DNA of 64,000 bases from Candidatus Thioglobus sp. (GTDB taxonomy: Bacteria > Pseudomonadota > Gammaproteobacteria > PS1 > Pseudothioglobaceae). Each line of letters starts with the position of its first letter. Position 1 is the stretch's first letter. The notes beneath the pieces were generated by a model. The model did not search any database and was not told the DNA's origin. It saw nothing but the letters and a program-made list of their open reading frames with translations. The position numbers were made by a program, and so were the translations under genes. Below, in pieces: positions 19,721 through 30,541 of this stretch. The stretch is taken from positions 1 to 64,000 of the forward strand of contig JAPYSK010000003.1 of NCBI GenBank assembly GCA_029936515.1. The letters are read 5' to 3'.

Positions 19721-20620
19721 ATGAGTAAGCAGTCCTATAAAACCATTGATCAATGTGTAGGTAATACACCATTAGTTCTCCTGCAACGATTAAACCCAAA
19801 CCCCTCAAACATTATCCTTGCCAAACTAGAAGGCAATAATCCTGCTGGTTCTGTTAAAGACCGAGCAGCTCTTAATATGATTACTGAGGCAGAAAATAGA
19901 GGGGAGATTAATCCAGGAGATACTCTTATAGAGGCTACCAGTGGCAATACAGGTATCGCACTAGCTATGATTGCTGCAATCAAGGGTTATAAGATAATTT
20001 TAGTGATGCAAGAAAACCTATCTCAAGAACGAAGAGATGCGATGACCGCATATGGTGCTGAATTAATTCTGGTTTCTAAAGAGCTTGGTATGGAAGGTGC
20101 ACGCGACCTTGCCGACAAAATGAGCGCAGAAAACAAAGGATTTCAACTTAATCAATTCGCCAATCAAGATAACCCGAAAGCACATAACATTTCCACTGCC
20201 AAGGAGATATGGAATGATACAAATGGTGAAGTTACTCACTTTGTAAGCTCAATGGGAACAACAGGAACTATTATGGGAGTTTCAAAATACCTCAAAGAGA
20301 AAAACCCGTCAATACAGATAATTGGCATCCAGCCAGACGCCGACTCACACATTCCTGGCATTCGTCGATGGCCTGAAGAATACCTGCCAACAATCTTTGA
20401 TGCATCTAGAGTTGATACAATTATGGATGTTTCTCAAAAAGATGCCGAACAAGCTACCAGAGACCTTGCAATCCACGAAGGTATTTTTTCAGGGGTTTCA
20501 TCTGGTGGCGCTGTTGCTTCTGCAATGAAACTATCAAAGACTATTAATAACGCAGTGATTGTTACTATTATCTGCGACCGAGGTGATCGCTATCTTTCTA
20601 CAGGCGTTTTTAAGGGTTAA
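19721..20620 (+). CDS. cysM: Cysteine synthase B (CysM-type)
   Basis: NPAGSVKDRAALNMI, EATSGNTGIALAM, MGTTGTIMGVSKYLKE. Confidence 0.93.
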   Translation: MSKQSYKTIDQCVGNTPLVLLQRLNPNPSNIILAKLEGNNPAGSVKDRAALNMITEAENRGEINPGDTLIEATSGNTGIALAMIAAIKGYKIILVMQENLSQERRDAMTAYGAELILVSKELGMEGARDLADKMSAENKGFQLNQFANQDNPKAHNISTAKEIWNDTNGEVTHFVSSMGTTGTIMGVSKYLKEKNPSIQIIGIQPDADSHIPGIRRWPEEYLPTIFDASRVDTIMDVSQKDAEQATRDLAIHEGIFSGVSSGGAVASAMKLSKTINNAVIVTIICDRGDRYLSTGVFKG

Positions 20621-20748
20621 ACTACCCAGATCATACAAATCTCAACTTATCTATAATCAATTTTTGCTGTAACTATATAGCTAATTAGCTTTAAAAATAT
20701 GTGTACAATTATAAATTCGTAAATTATTTAATAAAAAAGGAGAAGTAA

Positions 20749-21606
20749 ATGAGTAATAAATTTGGCTTTAAAAAGTCATTAATTGTTTTTGCTGTTGCAT
20801 TACTATCATTAAACATGACTGCCAAGGCAGGTGCGGTTTATGATTATATCCAAGCAAACAATGAATTAATGATTGCAACAGATGCAAACTGGGCACCATT
20901 CTCATACATTGATGATGATGGAGTGATGCAAGGATTCGATGTCGATGTTGGTAGAGAAATTGCTAAACGTATGGGCGTAGAAGCCCGCTTTATAACTCCT
21001 GATTGGGATGTTATCACTGCAGGAAACTGGAACATGCGTTGGGACGTTTCTGTTGGCTCTATGACTCCAACTGCGAGTCGTTCTGAAGTATTGAACTTTC
21101 CAGCAACTTACTACTACACACCTGCAGCCTTTGCTGTTCACACTGATTCACCTGTGACAACATTAGCTGGATTAAATGGCAAAAATGTCTGTACAACGGC
21201 AGCGTCTACTTGGGAGATGTATCTTCAGGGTGACCTAGATATGCTTAATGCTCCAGCGTTTACTTATGACGTTACACCGGGCACAATTACCTCTTTGAAG
21301 GATGGTGCAATGTGTGCGGATGACACTCGTTTAGGTGCAGGCGTTCGTAATGATGGTTTTATTGATTCTGTTCCAATGATTCAAGGTGCAATAGAGGCTG
21401 GTTATCCAATTCGTTTCTTAGGAGATCCGGCTTTTCATGAGCCTCTTTCATTAGCGACTGATTTGGGCAATAATGACCCTGAACTAGATGCTGAACTTGC
21501 TAGAATCATAGCTGAAATGCAGAAGGACTACACCTTGAGTTTGTTGTCAATTCAGCACTTTAAAAATGCAGATGGTACTTCTGAAGACTACACTTTAGCT
21601 TACTAA
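20749..21606 (+). CDS. Amino-acid ABC transporter periplasmic substrate-binding protein
   Basis: Signal peptide; family-3 SBP: ANNELMIATDANWAPFSYIDDDGVMQGFDVDVGREIAKRMG. Confidence 0.9.
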   Translation: MSNKFGFKKSLIVFAVALLSLNMTAKAGAVYDYIQANNELMIATDANWAPFSYIDDDGVMQGFDVDVGREIAKRMGVEARFITPDWDVITAGNWNMRWDVSVGSMTPTASRSEVLNFPATYYYTPAAFAVHTDSPVTTLAGLNGKNVCTTAASTWEMYLQGDLDMLNAPAFTYDVTPGTITSLKDGAMCADDTRLGAGVRNDGFIDSVPMIQGAIEAGYPIRFLGDPAFHEPLSLATDLGNNDPELDAELARIIAEMQKDYTLSLLSIQHFKNADGTSEDYTLAY

Positions 21607-21648
21607 TAGGAATTGTTAGTTAGCTTTAGTTAGAGTTTAGACAAAGGT

Positions 21649-22614
21649 ATGTTCGTCGATACCGTTATTGAAGATAAGGCGCTGCATAAACCAGTATTCC
21701 TTATCGGTTTATCAGTAACGGTATTGGCGATTTTCTTTGCCCTTAATTTTACAAACACCCTTTTTGGTGAATTCCTTAGACCTGTTATAGGAGACCCCAC
21801 AGAAAGCGGTTTTTTTGGTCGTTTAGCAGTTTCACTTGTTCTAACAATAATATTTGTACTTAACTTATTAGCAATAAGTTTTACTAGGCTAAAAGTTCAA
21901 ATATTAATCGTTTGGGTAGAATTGCTTCTTCTTTTCCTGGCCTTTGCCTATTCTTTTGATCTCAAAATGTCGTTTATCCAGAGCAGGATTCCGCTCATGA
22001 TCTCTCGGGGGCTATTTACGACAATTTATATTTCAGCAATCTCAATCGTTATTGCGACCGTAATTGCCGTCATAGGTGCCATTGCAAAACTTTCGAATAA
22101 CGGCTTTGCTTATGCGATTTCCAGTTTTTATACTTCTCTATTTAGAGGCCTTCCACTTCTTTTGCAACTTTTCCTAATCTATAAAGGGCTACCACAACTC
22201 GGTTTTATGGTCGACGCAGTGCCTGCAGCCATCACCGCCCTGTCACTTTGTTATGGTGCCTATATGACAGAGATCTTCCGTGCAGGAATACAGAGCATAC
22301 CTAAAGGCCAATGGGAGGCTTCTAGGGCTCTAGGTTTTAAATTTAACCTTATCCTTCGCAAGATTATTTTGCCTCAAGCCATACCAATTATTATTCCTCC
22401 AACTGGAAATCAGTTTATCGCCATGCTAAAAGATAGCTCTCTTGCCTCTGTTCTTGGGGTTTGGGAGTTAATGTATCTCGCTAGAACCTTAGGTCAAAGA
22501 GATTTCAGACACATGGAAATGCTCCTAACAGCTGCAATGATCTACTGGGCTCTAACAATTGTGCTCGAGGTAATTCAGGCTCGAATTGAAAAAAAATACA
22601 AACAAAAAAGTTGA
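21649..22614 (+). CDS. Amino-acid ABC transporter permease (HisM/GlnP family)
   Basis: HisMQ motif [29 protein letters not shown]-terminal extra TMs. Confidence 0.9.
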   Translation: MFVDTVIEDKALHKPVFLIGLSVTVLAIFFALNFTNTLFGEFLRPVIGDPTESGFFGRLAVSLVLTIIFVLNLLAISFTRLKVQILIVWVELLLLFLAFAYSFDLKMSFIQSRIPLMISRGLFTTIYISAISIVIATVIAVIGAIAKLSNNGFAYAISSFYTSLFRGLPLLLQLFLIYKGLPQLGFMVDAVPAAITALSLCYGAYMTEIFRAGIQSIPKGQWEASRALGFKFNLILRKIILPQAIPIIIPPTGNQFIAMLKDSSLASVLGVWELMYLARTLGQRDFRHMEMLLTAAMIYWALTIVLEVIQARIEKKYKQKS

Positions 22615-23387
22615 TGATGGATACAAAAACTAATATCCAAAATAACACTGAAATGACTCCAGTCATTTCTCTCAAAGGAGTCAATAAGTGGTATGGAGAT
22701 TTTCAGGCTCTATCCAACATCGATCTCGAAATTAAACTCAAGGAGAAGATTGTAATTTGTGGTCCTTCTGGTTCTGGAAAATCTACCTTAATTAGATGCA
22801 TTAATCGCCTTGAAGCTCATCAAGAAGGCAAAATTCATGTTAGCGGTATAGAGCTACACGAAAGAATGAAAGATATTGATATTGTTCGCCAAGACATAGG
22901 AATGGTCTTCCAGAATTTTAACTTGTTTCCACACTTAACTGTTTTAGAAAACTGCATGGCGGGCCCAAATTGGGTTCGAGGTATCGAAAAAAATGAAGCT
23001 AAAGAAAGAGCCATTGCAATGCTAGAGCAAGTCAAGATTCCTGAGCAAGCAGATAAATATCCTGACCAACTTTCAGGCGGTCAGCAACAACGCGTAGCAA
23101 TTGCAAGAAGTCTATGTATGCAACCCAAGGTCATGCTGTTTGATGAGCCAACTTCAGCGCTAGACCCTGAAATGGTTTCAGAGGTTTTAGATACCATGAT
23201 TGAGCTTGCAAATAGCGGGATGACAATGATTTGTGTTACTCATGAGATGGGCTTTGCTCGTCAAGTTGCTGATAGGATTGTGTTTATGGCGGATGGAGAA
23301 ATTGTTGAACAAAATACTCCAGAAGAATTCTTCAATAACCCTCAACATGATCGAACTAAAGTTTTTCTTGATCAAATTCTTAAGTAA
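22611..23387 (+). CDS. Amino-acid ABC transporter ATP-binding protein (GlnQ family)
   Basis: [44 protein letters not shown]; 4-nt overlap with permease. Confidence 0.93.
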   Translation: MMMDTKTNIQNNTEMTPVISLKGVNKWYGDFQALSNIDLEIKLKEKIVICGPSGSGKSTLIRCINRLEAHQEGKIHVSGIELHERMKDIDIVRQDIGMVFQNFNLFPHLTVLENCMAGPNWVRGIEKNEAKERAIAMLEQVKIPEQADKYPDQLSGGQQQRVAIARSLCMQPKVMLFDEPTSALDPEMVSEVLDTMIELANSGMTMICVTHEMGFARQVADRIVFMADGEIVEQNTPEEFFNNPQHDRTKVFLDQILK

Positions 23388-23391
23388 GAAG

Positions 23392-24465
23392 TTATTGTTT
23401 TCTGAAATAGTCTTCAAAAACATCAACAACAAACCTAATATCTTTTTCACTAACCCCTAGGTGGCATACTAGCCTACCTCTATCTAGACTAGCAATAAGA
23501 ATCTTTCTGTCAAAAAGAAAATTCTCTAAAGGTAACCGATGTTCCTTTGGACAATTAACAAAAACCATATTGGTTTGGCTCTCACCATACTCAACCTTTA
23601 ACTCTGCTATTTTTGATAGGCCAGTAGCCAACAACTTCGCATTATCGTGATCGTGTTGGAGCCTCCCAATATTATTCTTAAGGGCATACATTCCACAAGA
23701 AGCTATAACACCAACTTGTCTCATACCACCTCCTAACATCTTCCGTAAACGAATAGCTTTATTAATAATAGTTTGATCGCTTACTAAAAGAGAGCCGACT
23801 GGTGCTCCTAAACCTTTAGATAAACATATAGAGACACTATCAAAACTACCTACTAAAGCACTCAATGACAAACCTGAATGGATATGAGCATTAAATAAAC
23901 GAGCTCCATCCAAGTGAACTTTTAGACCTCGCCTATGAGCCTCAAGTACAAGCGTTTCAAGTTCATCCTGAGGTTGCACCTTTCCAGAAAAAGTGTTCTC
24001 TAAACAAAGCAGCTTGGTTACTGCATAATGCGGATCATCATCCTTTATTTGACTGAGCATATCGTTTAAATTCATACTTCCAGATTCAGACATATCAATA
24101 GGACAAATTCCAACCCCTCCTAGAACAGAAGCACCTCGAGCTTCATAGAGATTGGTATGGTAATCTCGACCAATCAATACCTCATCACCCCTCTGACAAT
24201 GGACAAGAATAGCCGTTAAATTACTCTGAGTCCCGCTAGGAAAAAATAAACTCGCCTCTTTACCCAAAAGCTCTGCTGCATATTCTTGAAGCTCAATTAC
24301 TTCTTTATCTTCTTCATAAACATCATCGCCAAGCTTTGCATTTTCAATGCATTGAAGCATTTCTTTGGATGGCAAAGTAACAGTGTCACTTCGAAAATCA
24401 ATTGGATTTTCAAGTTCACGTATTTCAGGATTATTAGTGTTTCTTTTATATTGGTTCATATCCAA
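23392..24465 (-). CDS. ltaE: Low-specificity L-threonine aldolase
   Basis: FRSDTVTLPSKEML, LHLDGARLFNA, SICLSKGLGAPVGSLL. Confidence 0.88.
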   Translation of the reverse strand: MDMNQYKRNTNNPEIRELENPIDFRSDTVTLPSKEMLQCIENAKLGDDVYEEDKEVIELQEYAAELLGKEASLFFPSGTQSNLTAILVHCQRGDEVLIGRDYHTNLYEARGASVLGGVGICPIDMSESGSMNLNDMLSQIKDDDPHYAVTKLLCLENTFSGKVQPQDELETLVLEAHRRGLKVHLDGARLFNAHIHSGLSLSALVGSFDSVSICLSKGLGAPVGSLLVSDQTIINKAIRLRKMLGGGMRQVGVIASCGMYALKNNIGRLQHDHDNAKLLATGLSKIAELKVEYGESQTNMVFVNCPKEHRLPLENFLFDRKILIASLDRGRLVCHLGVSEKDIRFVVDVFEDYFRKQ

Positions 24466-24472
24466 TTACTTC

Positions 24473-25129
24473 TTAAGGCTGATACTCTGGGTAAGCAAGA
24501 GTAGCAACCAAGTGAGTTCTTGATTCTGTACCGCCATTTAAAGCCGTATGATAACCACGCGTATCAGTGAAATAAACTGAACCATCTGCAGGTAAATGGG
24601 TGCAGTGGTGGTTAACAATAAGCAAAGCCCCAGGGTTTGTATAAATTGGAATATGGATTCTTGGCTCAGGGTCTCTATGCCAAGAATTGCAATTATAGCT
24701 ATCCTTTTCAAGTATTCGAACCCTGCCAATAGGGTATCGAGCACATAGCTCGTTATGGATAGTTTCAAAATAAGTACCTTTAAAAATATCCACGAGCTCA
24801 CTAAATAAAGTTTCATCAACTAGCTCGTCTTTTGACACCTCTTTATAGCTTTCATCTACCCGAGTATAGTATCGACCAACAAGATCTTTATCTGACTCAG
24901 CTGAGCTATCTTTTCTTCGAGTCATTGCTAGCGCATGAAAACCTGAAGCAGCAGTTTTAAATTCTGACTTAGCTTTAACCTCATCAAGTGCTTTGCGCAT
25001 TTTTTTGATATCAAACTTTAGACTCAGTTTAATAATGTGTTCATTGCCTTTAAAAGAAGCCACTGATTCAATATCAACTTTCTTATTGATATATGAATTT
25101 AATTCTTGTGTGTCATCTGAAATACTCAT
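24473..25129 (-). CDS. Aspartyl/asparaginyl beta-hydroxylase-like 2OG/Fe(II) oxygenase
   Basis: HxD (WHRDPEPRIHIPI), distal H (GYHTALNGG) and R (SRTHLV) arranged as in the Asp/Asn hydroxylase fold; 8 nt upstream of ltaE. Confidence 0.7.
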   Translation of the reverse strand: MSISDDTQELNSYINKKVDIESVASFKGNEHIIKLSLKFDIKKMRKALDEVKAKSEFKTAASGFHALAMTRRKDSSAESDKDLVGRYYTRVDESYKEVSKDELVDETLFSELVDIFKGTYFETIHNELCARYPIGRVRILEKDSYNCNSWHRDPEPRIHIPIYTNPGALLIVNHHCTHLPADGSVYFTDTRGYHTALNGGTESRTHLVATLAYPEYQP

Positions 25130-25177
25130 AAATTTAATTTTTTTTAATAAAACTATTTAGATTATATAGCTGAATAA

Positions 25178-25603
25178 TTAAAAAGGTTTAACTACAACAA
25201 GAATGATAATACCAATAAGAAGTACCACAGGAATTTCATTAAACCAACGATAAAAAGTATGCGAACGAGTATTTTTATCTTTAGCAAAAACTCTCACTAA
25301 ATAACCACAATAAAAATGGTAAGCAATTAGAATAGCAACTAAAACTAGCTTAAGCTGGAGCCAATACTGATTACTATAAGCTTCCCAGGCATAGCCCTGC
25401 AACATCCACCAACCCATTAAAGTCGTAACAATAAAGCTAGGCATCATAATACCCTTATAGAGTTTTCGCTCCATTACCTTGAAGCGCTCTATACTAATTT
25501 CATCATCAGCCATAGCGTGATAAACAAAAAGTCGCGGCAAGTAAAACATTGCAGCAAACCAAGTAATGACAGTCAAAATGTGAAAAGCCTTAATCCAAAG
25601 CAT
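25178..25603 (-). CDS. hemJ: Protoporphyrinogen oxidase HemJ (UPF0093/CopD-like membrane protein)
   Basis: WIKAFHILTVITWFAAMFYLPRLFVYHA ... ME.KLYKGIM.PS ... FRWFNE.P signature. Confidence 0.88.
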   Translation of the reverse strand: MLWIKAFHILTVITWFAAMFYLPRLFVYHAMADDEISIERFKVMERKLYKGIMMPSFIVTTLMGWWMLQGYAWEAYSNQYWLQLKLVLVAILIAYHFYCGYLVRVFAKDKNTRSHTFYRWFNEIPVVLLIGIIILVVVKPF

Positions 25604-25752
25604 GTGAACTCCAAATAGTTACATAATACCGTTTGACTACCATCTTTTTCTATGATTAATTAAAGAAGTTATATGAAACACTAGCTATTGATTTACAGTT
25701 ATCATATCGTATGACATAGTAAAATTTGCCTACCTTTTATAATTGGACTTGC

Positions 25753-26706
25753 ATGCTAAACTTTTTTAAAAAAAATAAAAGTCATGAGCCACAAAGTGAA
25801 CCAAATAAAGCTTCACTAAAAGACAGACTATTTAAATCCAAAAAACGACTTGGTGATGGCCTTTCATCTTTACTTATTGGCAAAAAGAAAATAGATGATG
25901 AGCTTCTCGAAGAACTAGAAATACTTCTAATTAGTTCAGATATAGGTATTCAGACAGCCGACAAAGTCATTGAATCTGTAAGAAAAAAATCATCTCGAAA
26001 AGAACTTAAGGATGGTGAGGGCCTTTATGAGCTGATAAAAATTGAGCTAGAATCGCTTTTGATTAAAGAGAATTTGTTGAAGCCTGAAGCAGATAAAACC
26101 TTTGTTATTCTTGTTGTTGGAATTAATGGTGCAGGCAAAACTACTACCATTGGTAAACTTGCTAAGTTATTTCAAAGTGAAGGCAAGTCTGTCATGCTTG
26201 CTGCTGGTGATACTTTTCGTGCAGCAGCTGTTGAACAACTTCAGATTTGGGGTGAGAGAAATAATATACCTGTAATTGCGCAAAAAACTGGTGCTGATGC
26301 GGCGTCAGTAGTGTACGACGCCTATCAATCTGCAATTGCTAAGGATATTGATATTCTAATTGCTGATACTGCTGGCAGGCTTCATACCCAAGATAATCTT
26401 ATGCAAGAGCTTGAGAAAATTAAGCGAGTCCTCAAAAAACATAACGAAAATGCTCCTCATGAAACACTACTTGTTATAGATGGAGGTTCTGGTCAGAATG
26501 CAATTCAACAAGCAAATGAATTTCATAAATCTATTAATCTATCAGGTCTTGCTGTAACTAAGCTTGATGGAACTGCAAAAGGTGGCGTTTTATTTGCAAT
26601 ATCAGACTCTCTTAATTTACCTATTCGTTTTATTGGTATTGGAGAAGCTATTGATGACCTCAAGCCATTTAATTCAAGAGATTTTGTTGATGCATTATTT
26701 GATTAA
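25753..26706 (+). CDS. ftsY: Signal recognition particle receptor FtsY
   Basis: NG-domain motifs GINGAGKTTTIGKLA, AAGDTFRAAAVEQL, DTAGRLHTQDNLM, TKLDGTAKGG. ORF opens at 25726; internal ATG 25753 gives the normal MLNFFKKN start. Confidence 0.95.
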   Translation: MLNFFKKNKSHEPQSEPNKASLKDRLFKSKKRLGDGLSSLLIGKKKIDDELLEELEILLISSDIGIQTADKVIESVRKKSSRKELKDGEGLYELIKIELESLLIKENLLKPEADKTFVILVVGINGAGKTTTIGKLAKLFQSEGKSVMLAAGDTFRAAAVEQLQIWGERNNIPVIAQKTGADAASVVYDAYQSAIAKDIDILIADTAGRLHTQDNLMQELEKIKRVLKKHNENAPHETLLVIDGGSGQNAIQQANEFHKSINLSGLAVTKLDGTAKGGVLFAISDSLNLPIRFIGIGEAIDDLKPFNSRDFVDALFD

Positions 26707-26745
26707 AAAAATCACTTTAATCCTCTGAAAAAAGTTTAAAGCGAT

Positions 26746-27036
26746 TCAGGATTTTATTGAATTATTGATAGTGTCAATTTTCTGTGCTAAATCAATATCA
26801 AGCTTAGTAATTCCACCCTCACTATGAGTGATTAAGTTAACTTCAACCTTATTATAAACATTTGACCATTCAGGGTGATGATCCATAGTTTCTGCAGTAA
26901 TTGCAACCTCAGTCATAAAACCAAAGGCTTGAGTAAACCCCTTAAATTTAAATTCTTTCGAAAGTCTCCCTTTTACGATATTCCAGTCATCAAGCTCTTT
27001 AAGGTTTTCATTTAATTGTTTATTAGATAATATCAA
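26746..27036 (-). CDS. phhB: Pterin-4-alpha-carbinolamine dehydratase
   Basis: TMDHHPEWSNVYNKVEVNLITHSEGGITKLDIDLAQKID. Confidence 0.92.
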   Translation of the reverse strand: MILSNKQLNENLKELDDWNIVKGRLSKEFKFKGFTQAFGFMTEVAITAETMDHHPEWSNVYNKVEVNLITHSEGGITKLDIDLAQKIDTINNSIKS

Positions 27037-27037
27037 A

Positions 27038-27982
27038 TCAAACTCCTTTTAATAACTCTCTTGCACCCATAGACAAGAGCTTATTTGCCACCATCTCACC
27101 CAACTCCTTTGGTTGTGATAATGCACCACACTCCTCTACTCTCAATATATCACCAGAATCTACATTGCCAACCATACCTCTAAGCTGTAATTCAGTCTCA
27201 TTACTAGTAGCGTAAGCTCCAATTGCAACTGAACATCCACCCTCGAGAGTAGAGTTCATAGCCCTTTCAGCACTAACTTCATTCATGCTTTGCTTATTTA
27301 TAAGGGGTTCTATAAGAGTACTTATAGATTTATCACCCTTTCTAATTTCTATACCTAGCGCACCTTGCCCAACTGCAGGTAAGAATTGTTCAACGCCCAG
27401 ATGTTGTTTAATTCTATCTTCAAAACCAAGCCTTATAAGACCTGCACATGCCAAAATAATAGCGTCATACTCACCATTATCTAGCTTTCTTAATCGAGTA
27501 TTAACGTTACCACGTAAATCCAGAATTACAAGATCAGGCCTTAAAGCTTTTAGTTGAACAATGCGTCGTAAACTACAAGAACCAACTCTAGATCCTTGAG
27601 GAAGTTCACTGATATTATTAAAATCATTTGAAACAAATGCATCAAGCGGGTTTTCACGTTCCAAAATTGCTCCAATCTCAAATTCTCTAGGCAACTCATA
27701 TGGGACATCTTTCATAGAATGGACTGCTATATCAGCCCTACCCTCTAGCATACCTACTTCTAACTCTTTAATAAATAGGTATTTACCGCCAATTTTTGAA
27801 AGGGGTGAATTCAGCATCTTGTCGCCCTGGGTACTCATTTTTACCAATTCAACCTCTAGATCGGGATAAAAATATTGTAATCGTGATTTTATAAACTCAG
27901 CTTGCCAAAGGGCTAAGGGACTTTTACGTGTTGCAATTTTAAGCACTTTATTAATGTCTCCAATTGATACTGTTACCAACAT
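27038..27982 (-). CDS. hemC: Porphobilinogen deaminase (hydroxymethylbilane synthase)
   Basis: IATRKSPLALWQAEF, VHSMKDVP, LDLRGNVNTRL, LEGGCSVAIGAY. True start may be GTG at 27946 (GGAGA 10 nt upstream). Confidence 0.95.
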   Translation of the reverse strand: MLVTVSIGDINKVLKIATRKSPLALWQAEFIKSRLQYFYPDLEVELVKMSTQGDKMLNSPLSKIGGKYLFIKELEVGMLEGRADIAVHSMKDVPYELPREFEIGAILERENPLDAFVSNDFNNISELPQGSRVGSCSLRRIVQLKALRPDLVILDLRGNVNTRLRKLDNGEYDAIILACAGLIRLGFEDRIKQHLGVEQFLPAVGQGALGIEIRKGDKSISTLIEPLINKQSMNEVSAERAMNSTLEGGCSVAIGAYATSNETELQLRGMVGNVDSGDILRVEECGALSQPKELGEMVANKLLSMGARELLKGV

Positions 27983-28169
27983 TATTTTATCGAGTGTTTA
28001 TTGATAATGTTAGCTATTGGTAACATTATTATGTTGCCAATTAACTAAATTATTGTAATATTAACTTGCCTTAAAAAGGTTTTTATATCATTTTCAGTAA
28101 CTTATCATCGATATAGTGGAATAATGTGCTGTAATTAAAAATTGTATTAATTACAGAGTAAATTTAACA

Positions 28170-29555
28170 ATGAAGTCTGAAAAAAATCATTTATGGGGTG
28201 GACGCTTTAAGGAGCCAACTGATGAATTTGTCAAAATTTTTGGTGCATCCATTTCTTTTGATAAAGTTCTAGCGCTCTATGACATTGAAGGCTCTATAGC
28301 TCATGCAACAATGCTTAGTGAGGTCAATGTATTATCCAGCGCTGAGTTAAAACTGATCCTTAAGGGTCTTGATCAAATCAAAAATGAGATAACCAATAAT
28401 CAATTTAATTGGTCTATTGATTTGGAAGATGTTCATATGAATATTGAATCTCGATTGACTGAGGTTTGTGGCGATCCTGGTAAAAAACTCCACACCGGTC
28501 GCTCTCGAAATGATCAAGTTGCGACCGATATTAGACTCTATCTTAGGGATCAAGTGCGTCTTATTATTTTAGAAGTAGAAAGGCTTCTAAATGCCCTACT
28601 TGACCTTGCGGAGCACGAAAAAGAGACTATTATGCCTGGCTTTACTCACCTCCAAGCTGCGCAACCAATTAGTTTTGGACATCATTTGTTAGCATATTTT
28701 GAAATGTTTAAGCGTGACCGAGAGCGACTTCAAGAGAGCTTTAAACGAATTAATACAATGCCACTAGGTAGCGCTGCTCTTGCTGGTACTAGCTACCCGA
28801 TAGATCGTGAACGAACTGCTGAACTTTTAGGGTTTGAGCGTATTAGTTTAAATTCAATTGATGCAGTCAGTGATCGTGACTTTGCTATCGAATTTACTGC
28901 AAATGCAAGTCTAATTATGATGCATCTTTCAAGGTTCTCAGAGGAGCTTATTCTTTGGTCAAGTGCACAATTTGAGTTTATATCTCTGCCTGATAGCTTT
29001 TGCACAGGCTCATCAATAATGCCTCAAAAGAAAAATCCTGATATCCCTGAACTTGTTCGCGGCAAAACTGGACGAGTTACTGGTAATTTAATGTCACTCT
29101 TGACATTAATGAAAGGACAACCCCTTGCTTATAACAAAGACAATCAGGAGGATAAAGAGCCTCTATTTGATAGTGTTGATACAATTTATAACTGTCTTCG
29201 TATTTTTGCTGATATGGTTCCTACTATTGAAGCCAATAAAGATAATATGTATCGCTCTGCACTTAAGGGATACACAACAGCAACTGATTTAGCTGATTAT
29301 CTTGTAAAGAAAGGTTTGGCTTTTAGGGATGCTCATAATGTAGTTGGTAAAGCTGTTTCTTACGGACTTAAAGAAAACAAAGATTTAAGCGAATTTAACA
29401 TAGAGGAGCTTAAAAGCTTTAACTCATTAATTGAAAAAGATGTTTTTGATGTAATCTCTCTAGAGGGTTCAATTAATGCTCGAAATCACTTGGGAGGAAC
29501 TTCACCAAAGCAAGTTTCGATGGCTATTAAAGCTGGACGTAAATCCATTAAATAA
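28170..29555 (+). CDS. argH: Argininosuccinate lyase
   Basis: [41 protein letters not shown]. Confidence 0.96.
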   Translation: MKSEKNHLWGGRFKEPTDEFVKIFGASISFDKVLALYDIEGSIAHATMLSEVNVLSSAELKLILKGLDQIKNEITNNQFNWSIDLEDVHMNIESRLTEVCGDPGKKLHTGRSRNDQVATDIRLYLRDQVRLIILEVERLLNALLDLAEHEKETIMPGFTHLQAAQPISFGHHLLAYFEMFKRDRERLQESFKRINTMPLGSAALAGTSYPIDRERTAELLGFERISLNSIDAVSDRDFAIEFTANASLIMMHLSRFSEELILWSSAQFEFISLPDSFCTGSSIMPQKKNPDIPELVRGKTGRVTGNLMSLLTLMKGQPLAYNKDNQEDKEPLFDSVDTIYNCLRIFADMVPTIEANKDNMYRSALKGYTTATDLADYLVKKGLAFRDAHNVVGKAVSYGLKENKDLSEFNIEELKSFNSLIEKDVFDVISLEGSINARNHLGGTSPKQVSMAIKAGRKSIK

Positions 29556-30484
29556 TGCGCATAGTTTTTGCAGGTACACCTAAATTTGCTGTCGAATCTC
29601 TATCTAATCTTCATAATTCAAATCATGAGATACTAGCTGTCTACTGTCAGCCTGATCGTCCAAAAGGTAGAGGAAAAGTATTATCAGCATGCCCTGTAAA
29701 GCTTTATGCAGAAGAAAATAATTTGCTAGTCATCCAGCCAGAAGACTTTAGTGAATTACAAAACCAAGAGAGGTTTGCATTATTAAAGCCTGATGTTATG
29801 GTAGTTGCAGCATATGGTCAAATACTGCCTAAAAACACATTGCAAACCCCAAGACTGGGATGTCTTAATATTCATGCTTCTCTTCTGCCTCGCTGGAGAG
29901 GTGCAGCGCCTATTGAAAGAGCTATACTTGCAGGTGATAAAGAGACTGGCATTTCAATTATGCAAATGAATGAGGGGCTTGACACTGGGAATGTATTGCT
30001 TGAAAAAAAGTGCACAATTTCTAATCATGAAACAGCACAAACTCTCCATGACACTTTATCAAATATAGGCGCCAATGCCATTCTTGAAACCTTAAATATG
30101 TTGCCTACATTGAAAGCTAAATCACAACAAAACAATGACGCCACTTATGCAGAGAAAGTAACAAAAGATGAGGCACAAATAGATTGGCATCAAAGTGCTG
30201 AACAAATTAGTCGTGTGATTCGAGCGTTTAACCCTCGTCCTATCTCATATACCAATGCCATGGCTAAACAATTTAAAAACAGAGTACTTAGGATTATTGA
30301 AGCAGAGGTCGTGAATAGACAAACCACTAACTCTCCAGGAGAGGTTATTAAATATGACAAAGACGTATGCTATGTTGCTACTTCTAGTGGTGTAATAAAT
30401 CTAAAGAAGGTCCAACTTTCTGGAAAAAAAGAAGTTTCCATTAAAGACTTTAATAATGCTTATCAATTAATTAAGCTCAACTAA
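29555..30484 (+). CDS. fmt: Methionyl-tRNA formyltransferase
   Basis: [51 protein letters not shown]. Confidence 0.96.
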   Translation: MRIVFAGTPKFAVESLSNLHNSNHEILAVYCQPDRPKGRGKVLSACPVKLYAEENNLLVIQPEDFSELQNQERFALLKPDVMVVAAYGQILPKNTLQTPRLGCLNIHASLLPRWRGAAPIERAILAGDKETGISIMQMNEGLDTGNVLLEKKCTISNHETAQTLHDTLSNIGANAILETLNMLPTLKAKSQQNNDATYAEKVTKDEAQIDWHQSAEQISRVIRAFNPRPISYTNAMAKQFKNRVLRIIEAEVVNRQTTNSPGEVIKYDKDVCYVATSSGVINLKKVQLSGKKEVSIKDFNNAYQLIKLN

Positions 30485-30541
30485 TACAACTTTCATGTAA
30501 ATTGATATACAACACTAGGTACTGCCATTAAAATCCAGCCC

